Of a stretch of 64,000 nt of DNA, positions 60,544-64,000 are shown piece after piece (positions within the stretch are counted from its first letter, which is position 1; every line of letters begins with the position of its first letter). This DNA comes from Chloroflexota bacterium (GTDB taxonomy: Bacteria > Chloroflexota > Anaerolineae > CG2-30-64-16). The position numbers and the translations under genes were made by a program. The DNA lies in assembly GCA_026389845.1 (NCBI GenBank), contig JAPLHB010000110.1:20215-84214 (forward strand), written 5' to 3'. A model generated the notes under the pieces. It saw only the letters and a list, made by a program, of their open reading frames with translations. It did no database searches and was not told the origin of the DNA.

Positions 60544-61575
60544 TTAATCCTGCCAGTTGAAGATCACTCCCATCATGGATTTCTCGCGCCGATAGGCCAT
60601 TTCGTAGGCCTGCGCCATTTCGCTGTAATGGAAGCGGTGGGTGACCAGCCGTTTCGGTTCGAGCCGGCCGTCGGCCATCAGGGAAAGCACGTGGGCGGCG
60701 TTGCGGTCGGCGGTGTAGTGATCGGCGGTGAACCGGGGATCGCCGCTGGCGTCGGGATAGAGATAGCCAGCCGGCCCGGAGACGGCGATCAGCGAGATGC
60801 CTTTGGCGTAAAAGTACTGCATCGCAAGGGGATTGAAGTCGAGATCTGCCTCACCGCGCCCCAGCAGGCTGACAATCGAGACGCGGCCGTTAGGGCGCAC
60901 GATTTCTACCGCGGTGCGATAGGCGGGCCAGGGATTGGCGGTCAGCACCACCAGATCAATGCCGGCACCGGCTGTAAACTCATCCAGCTTAGCGTGGAGA
61001 TCGGGATCGTTGTAGAGCAAGGTGGCATGAGCGCCCATGCGCCGGGCCAGGTCCATGCGGAAGGCATCATTGCCGATCGCGACCACACGGCCGCCGAAGA
61101 GCGGGCCAATCGCCACTGCGCCCAGCCCCAGGGTGCCCAGACCCACGACCGCGACATTTTCGCCAGGCTTGAACTGGGCCTTGTGATAGCAGTGCGCGCT
61201 GAGGGCGTAGAGATGAGCATAGACCGCGTCTTCGTCGGCCACATTTGCCGGCGCCTTGACCATACTCGCGTTTTCGGTGGTGATATATTCCGATTGATGG
61301 GCCTGCCGCGTGATGATGCGGTCGCCCACCTGCACACGGATGACAGCGCTGCCGATGCCGCGCACGATGCCCAAGTTGCTGTCACCCACCCAGCGCGGAT
61401 AGTCGGGCGCACCGGGCACGCGTTCGGCCCCTTCGTAATTGCCGCGATCGGTGCCGATCTTCAATGCGGAGATGCGCGTCTCCACCCAGATTTCGTTGGG
61501 CTTCAGGTGGCTGGTGTCCAGGGGTTGCTCTTCGATGCGCAGGTCGCGCGGGCCGTGTAGTATCGCGATTTTCAT
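60544..61575 (-). CDS. Zinc-independent-looking MDR alcohol dehydrogenase
   Basis: A 343-residue medium-chain dehydrogenase. Its ATG at 61575 overlaps the upstream stop (ATGA) and has GGAGGAAATCC in front. The Rossmann loop is VAVVGLGTLGLGAVAIGPLFGG. The usual catalytic Cys near residue 40 is replaced: ISALKIGTDRGNYEG, and no four-Cys structural zinc cluster is seen, so a non-zinc or altered mechanism is likely. HRFHYSEMAQAYEM matches the family C-terminus. Oxidation of a polyol or sugar in the NagB/URO-D operon is the likely role. Confidence 0.86.
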   Translation of the reverse strand: MKIAILHGPRDLRIEEQPLDTSHLKPNEIWVETRISALKIGTDRGNYEGAERVPGAPDYPRWVGDSNLGIVRGIGSAVIRVQVGDRIITRQAHQSEYITTENASMVKAPANVADEDAVYAHLYALSAHCYHKAQFKPGENVAVVGLGTLGLGAVAIGPLFGGRVVAIGNDAFRMDLARRMGAHATLLYNDPDLHAKLDEFTAGAGIDLVVLTANPWPAYRTAVEIVRPNGRVSIVSLLGRGEADLDFNPLAMQYFYAKGISLIAVSGPAGYLYPDASGDPRFTADHYTADRNAAHVLSLMADGRLEPKRLVTHRFHYSEMAQAYEMAYRREKSMMGVIFNWQD

Positions 61576-62819
61576 GGATTTCCTCCGTATTCGTAGGCGG
61601 CGTCCAGCATGGCGACGATGTTCTCGGCGGGGACGTTGGGCTGGATGTTGTGGACCTGGTTGAAGACGTATCCGCCGCCGGGCTTGAAGATGGCGAGACG
61701 CTCGCGGACGTGTGCGCGGACTTCCTCGGGCGTTGCCGTGGGCAGAACGCGCTGGGTGTCGCACCCGCCGCCCCAAAAGACGATCTTGCCGCCGAATTCC
61801 GCCTTCAGCCGCTCAGGCTGCATGTTGGCTGCGGAGGTTTGGATGGGATTCAGGATGTCCACGCCCGCCTCGATCATATGCGGGATCAGGTGGTAGATGG
61901 AGCCGCAGCAGTGCAGGAACGTCTTCCAGTTCGTGTTGTGGTGAATCCAGGCGCACAGTTTGGCGTAGTGCGGCTTGATCATCTCCGCCCACAGGTCCGG
62001 CCTGATGAACTCGCTGCGCTGGGTGCCGCTGTCGTCGGCGGCGATGCCCCAGGCGAAACACCTATCGCCGACCGCTTCGTGCAACTGCGCCAGGCATTTG
62101 ATCGAAGCGTCCACGGATTTATCCATCATCTCATGGCAGGTGGCCCTTTCGGTCATCAGCATGACCATCCACTCGGAGGGTAGCCCCATGGTGACATTGC
62201 TCAGGCGATCCGTGATCAGACTCAACCCAAGAAAGCAGACGCCGCCGCCCCAACCGAGCATGGCGTACTCCTTCTCGTAAAGGTATCTGCTTCGCGCCTG
62301 AATCGCCCCGAGCTGTTCATCGGTGAATCCGGTTGCCGGCCTAAACGCTGCCGGATCAATCGTCTCGCCGGGGCTGTTGAAGGCCACGTCGTCGAAGTAG
62401 TAGCCGTCGCGGGGCATGCGGAACGAGGTCGGGTTGCGGTGCTCATCTAGCAGCACCCAGCGTCCATCGGTATCCGTGCCGATCACGGTGTTCGGCGGGA
62501 GAAGGCCCTCGGCGCCTTCATAGAGGGTGCTCGGGAGCCATTCGCCGTCGGGCCGCACATCGTACAGCGCAGATGACACATCGAGCGGCACCACGTCCAG
62601 ATGGAATCTCCGCATGACGGCTTCTTCCACGGACGCGATCATGAACTTGGGGTCCCAGATGCGGGTCGGGGTCGTCATGCCGAGCCGCGCCTTGATCTGG
62701 TTGTAGGCTTTGACACTGATGCCGGATGCTTTCATGGCGCCCAGATCAATCGGCACCCGATCGGCGGCCTGGAAGTTGACGGTCCGCAGGACACGTTCCC
62801 TGGAAGTCATGGTTGCCAT
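61572..62819 (-). CDS. URO-D/MtaA-like protein 7 (HCCG)
   Basis: A 415-residue TIM-barrel protein with MTSRERVLRTVNFQAADRVP near its start. The metal motif is FLHCCGSIYHLIPHMIEAG, with an additional Cys, and the C-terminal loop is FNQVHNIQPNVPAENI. VFWGGGCDTQRVLP adds a further Cys near the barrel mouth. Among the seven paralogues this is the best equipped with possible metal ligands. GGGGAGGCG precedes the ATG. It overlaps the dehydrogenase by four bases and follows the NagB-like gene. Confidence 0.83.
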   Translation of the reverse strand: MATMTSRERVLRTVNFQAADRVPIDLGAMKASGISVKAYNQIKARLGMTTPTRIWDPKFMIASVEEAVMRRFHLDVVPLDVSSALYDVRPDGEWLPSTLYEGAEGLLPPNTVIGTDTDGRWVLLDEHRNPTSFRMPRDGYYFDDVAFNSPGETIDPAAFRPATGFTDEQLGAIQARSRYLYEKEYAMLGWGGGVCFLGLSLITDRLSNVTMGLPSEWMVMLMTERATCHEMMDKSVDASIKCLAQLHEAVGDRCFAWGIAADDSGTQRSEFIRPDLWAEMIKPHYAKLCAWIHHNTNWKTFLHCCGSIYHLIPHMIEAGVDILNPIQTSAANMQPERLKAEFGGKIVFWGGGCDTQRVLPTATPEEVRAHVRERLAIFKPGGGYVFNQVHNIQPNVPAENIVAMLDAAYEYGGNP

Positions 62820-62882
62820 TTTACGCCTCCCCCATCCACCGGCGTACGGGTCGTCTCCATCCGGTGCGTTTGCATGATCCGA

Positions 62883-63830
62883 TCACCAGCGTCTGAAATT
62901 CATCACCGACTCGGCGACGATGTCGGCCGCGCCCGATTCGGTGATGTACAGCTCGCTGGGCAGCGTTTGCAGGAGGGAGGCGGGCACGAGTTGCGTCACC
63001 GGGCCGTGCGCCGCCAGCCGTAGGATGAAGCGCTGCCACGACACCTGCGATTCCCCGATCATGAAACCGTTCCACGAGCTGCGCAGCTTGGCCCCCACCA
63101 CCTCGGCCGGGCCGATGGTAGCAGCCCAGGCCGGCGTCCATGACCAGTCGCCGCTCTGCCCCCACCGCGGGCTGAGGCTATCTTGCAGCACGGTGAGCGG
63201 CGTCAGCTCAACGATGCGTGGGCCGATTTGCTTCCACTCGTCGAAGCTATCCGCCTTGAACGCTTCCGAGCCGGGTTCGATGTAGGCCAGATGTCCGCAC
63301 CAACCGATGCCGCCATAGCAGACGTCCGCACCGCCCAGGTCGGCGAGCATCTTGCCGTAGTCCCCGAAGTTCGCGTCCGTCGGCCCCTGGATCTGGTGTT
63401 CGGGCGGTCGCAGCTCCACGTCGAGCAAGGCGTAGAAGTTGTGCTTCATGTTGAACAGGAACGAGTTGGGCCAGGTCTCCGGCGCGATGCGGCCGTCTTG
63501 ATCCGCGTACTCGTCCATGTCAAATGTGTAGAGATGGCGGCAGCTCACTCGGGCTTTGTTGCACAGGAAAGCCACCCAGGCGTAGTATGGATCGGGCTGG
63601 GGCAGGATCAGCACCAGGTTGCGTCCTTCCTCTTCCGCTTGCTTGATGCGGAAAAAGATGTCCAGCACCTGGCGGAACCGCCATTCGTGATCCTTGACGA
63701 CGCGGATCTTGAACTCGGGGTTGGGATGCCTGGTGATGTCCTCTCGCTTGATCACCCTGGCCTTTTGACAGGCTTCGCGATCCTGGAAGGGCAGCCACCG
63801 GCCCATGTGGTAATCGAATCCTTCTGGCAT
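62883..63830 (-). CDS. NagB-like glucosamine-6-phosphate-isomerase-family protein 2 (Asp-to-Cys)
   Basis: A 315-residue protein, a close duplicate of the 45471-46421 protein (almost identical from SCRHLYTFDMDEYADQDG to PSELYITESGAADIV). The same substitution is present: GGIGWCGHLAYIEP with Cys178 where NagB has Asp, while Asp106, His180 and Glu185 are kept. GGAGGAGG precedes the ATG at 63830. It heads the operon of URO-D protein 7, the MDR dehydrogenase and the fused amidohydrolase. Retention of the Cys in both copies argues for a functional change and not decay. Confidence 0.86.
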   Translation of the reverse strand: MPEGFDYHMGRWLPFQDREACQKARVIKREDITRHPNPEFKIRVVKDHEWRFRQVLDIFFRIKQAEEEGRNLVLILPQPDPYYAWVAFLCNKARVSCRHLYTFDMDEYADQDGRIAPETWPNSFLFNMKHNFYALLDVELRPPEHQIQGPTDANFGDYGKMLADLGGADVCYGGIGWCGHLAYIEPGSEAFKADSFDEWKQIGPRIVELTPLTVLQDSLSPRWGQSGDWSWTPAWAATIGPAEVVGAKLRSSWNGFMIGESQVSWQRFILRLAAHGPVTQLVPASLLQTLPSELYITESGAADIVAESVMNFRRW

Positions 63831-63935
63831 CGTGTGCCTCCTCCAAGCCCGTTCAGTGTAAGAGCGTGTTTTGAAAGTAAAATAGAGATCGCCTTGTAGA
63901 TTTGACATTTTGACGATTTTCCGGTGTCATGCTCC

Positions 63936-63948
63936 GTACATGATGTAC
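63936..63948. promoter_or_regulatory. Palindrome GTACATGATGTAC, possible operator
   Basis: A 13-base near-perfect palindrome in the last intergenic stretch. TTGACA (63902-63907) and TTGACG (63910-63915) lie upstream on the + strand without a convincing -10 box. It may control either the NagB-like operon or a rightward gene starting at the window edge. Confidence 0.35.
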
Positions 63949-63977
63949 CCATCTCCCCCTTTGGAGCAAGGTCACCG

Positions 63978-64000
63978 ATGAACCGCCAAGCCTATGAGAC
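63978..64000 (+). CDS. Possible start of a rightward gene (3' truncated)
   Basis: ATG at 63978 opens MNRQAYE and runs off the window. GGAGCAAGG is upstream but rather far. If real it would be divergent from the NagB-like operon, a typical place for a regulator. Too short to judge. Confidence 0.25.

Overview
The window looks like a piece of chromosome from a GC-rich, Gram-positive-type or monoderm-like bacterium, most likely a Chloroflexota (Anaerolineae-like) genome. The reasons are the long Thr-Pro-Thr-Ala linkers between extracellular LamG domains, a lipoprotein with VEKEK-type repeats after the lipobox, a secreted protein with a CFI-box-like tail, and the load of small palindromic repeats. 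This assignment is inference. No rRNA, tRNA, CRISPR array, transposase or phage gene was recognised.

Region 1 (1-10.3 kb) encodes surface or secreted proteins: a 5'-truncated LamG/FGE-like protein, a GNAT acetyltransferase, a 1088-residue GEVED/LamG protein and a secreted CFI-box-like protein. Region 2 (10.2-17.3 kb) is housekeeping: a 21-residue Lys-rich peptide, a tandem DarA/PstA-like signalling protein, a CPA1 Na+/H+ antiporter, mobA, hemB, hemC and an FGGY sugar kinase.

Region 3 (17.6-63.8 kb) is a large catabolic island read entirely from the minus strand. It holds seven uroporphyrinogen-decarboxylase-like (URO-D/MtaA-like) proteins, eight amidohydrolase-type proteins (one a two-domain fusion), three BNR/sialidase-like proteins without signal peptides and two NagB-like proteins with a substituted catalytic residue. 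It also has two DapA/NAL-type lyases, an HpcH/HpaI aldolase, an enolase-superfamily protein, an L-fucose-isomerase-like protein, a DUF4432 mutarotase-like protein, several dehydrogenases, an MttB-like methyltransferase, a PIG-L-like protein, a DeoR regulator, an MFS transporter, and an oligopeptide-type ABC importer (two permeases and a binding protein, no ATPase seen). Together they suggest uptake and stepwise breakdown of sugar-acid or amino-sugar compounds, but no substrate can be named from sequence.

The most interesting signals are these. (a) A metal-site-less amidohydrolase is paired with an intact one by a 4-base gene overlap at one locus, and the same pair is fused in the same order at another. 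(b) A duplicated promoter/operator block of about 88 bp lies in front of the dapA-like/amidohydrolase operon and in front of the ABC importer. (c) The H-x-C-G metal motif varies among the seven URO-D-like paralogues. (d) Several families of MITE-like palindromic elements have terminal inverted repeats, sometimes with target-site duplications. They sit just after stop codons and in places contribute start, stop or terminal codons to genes.
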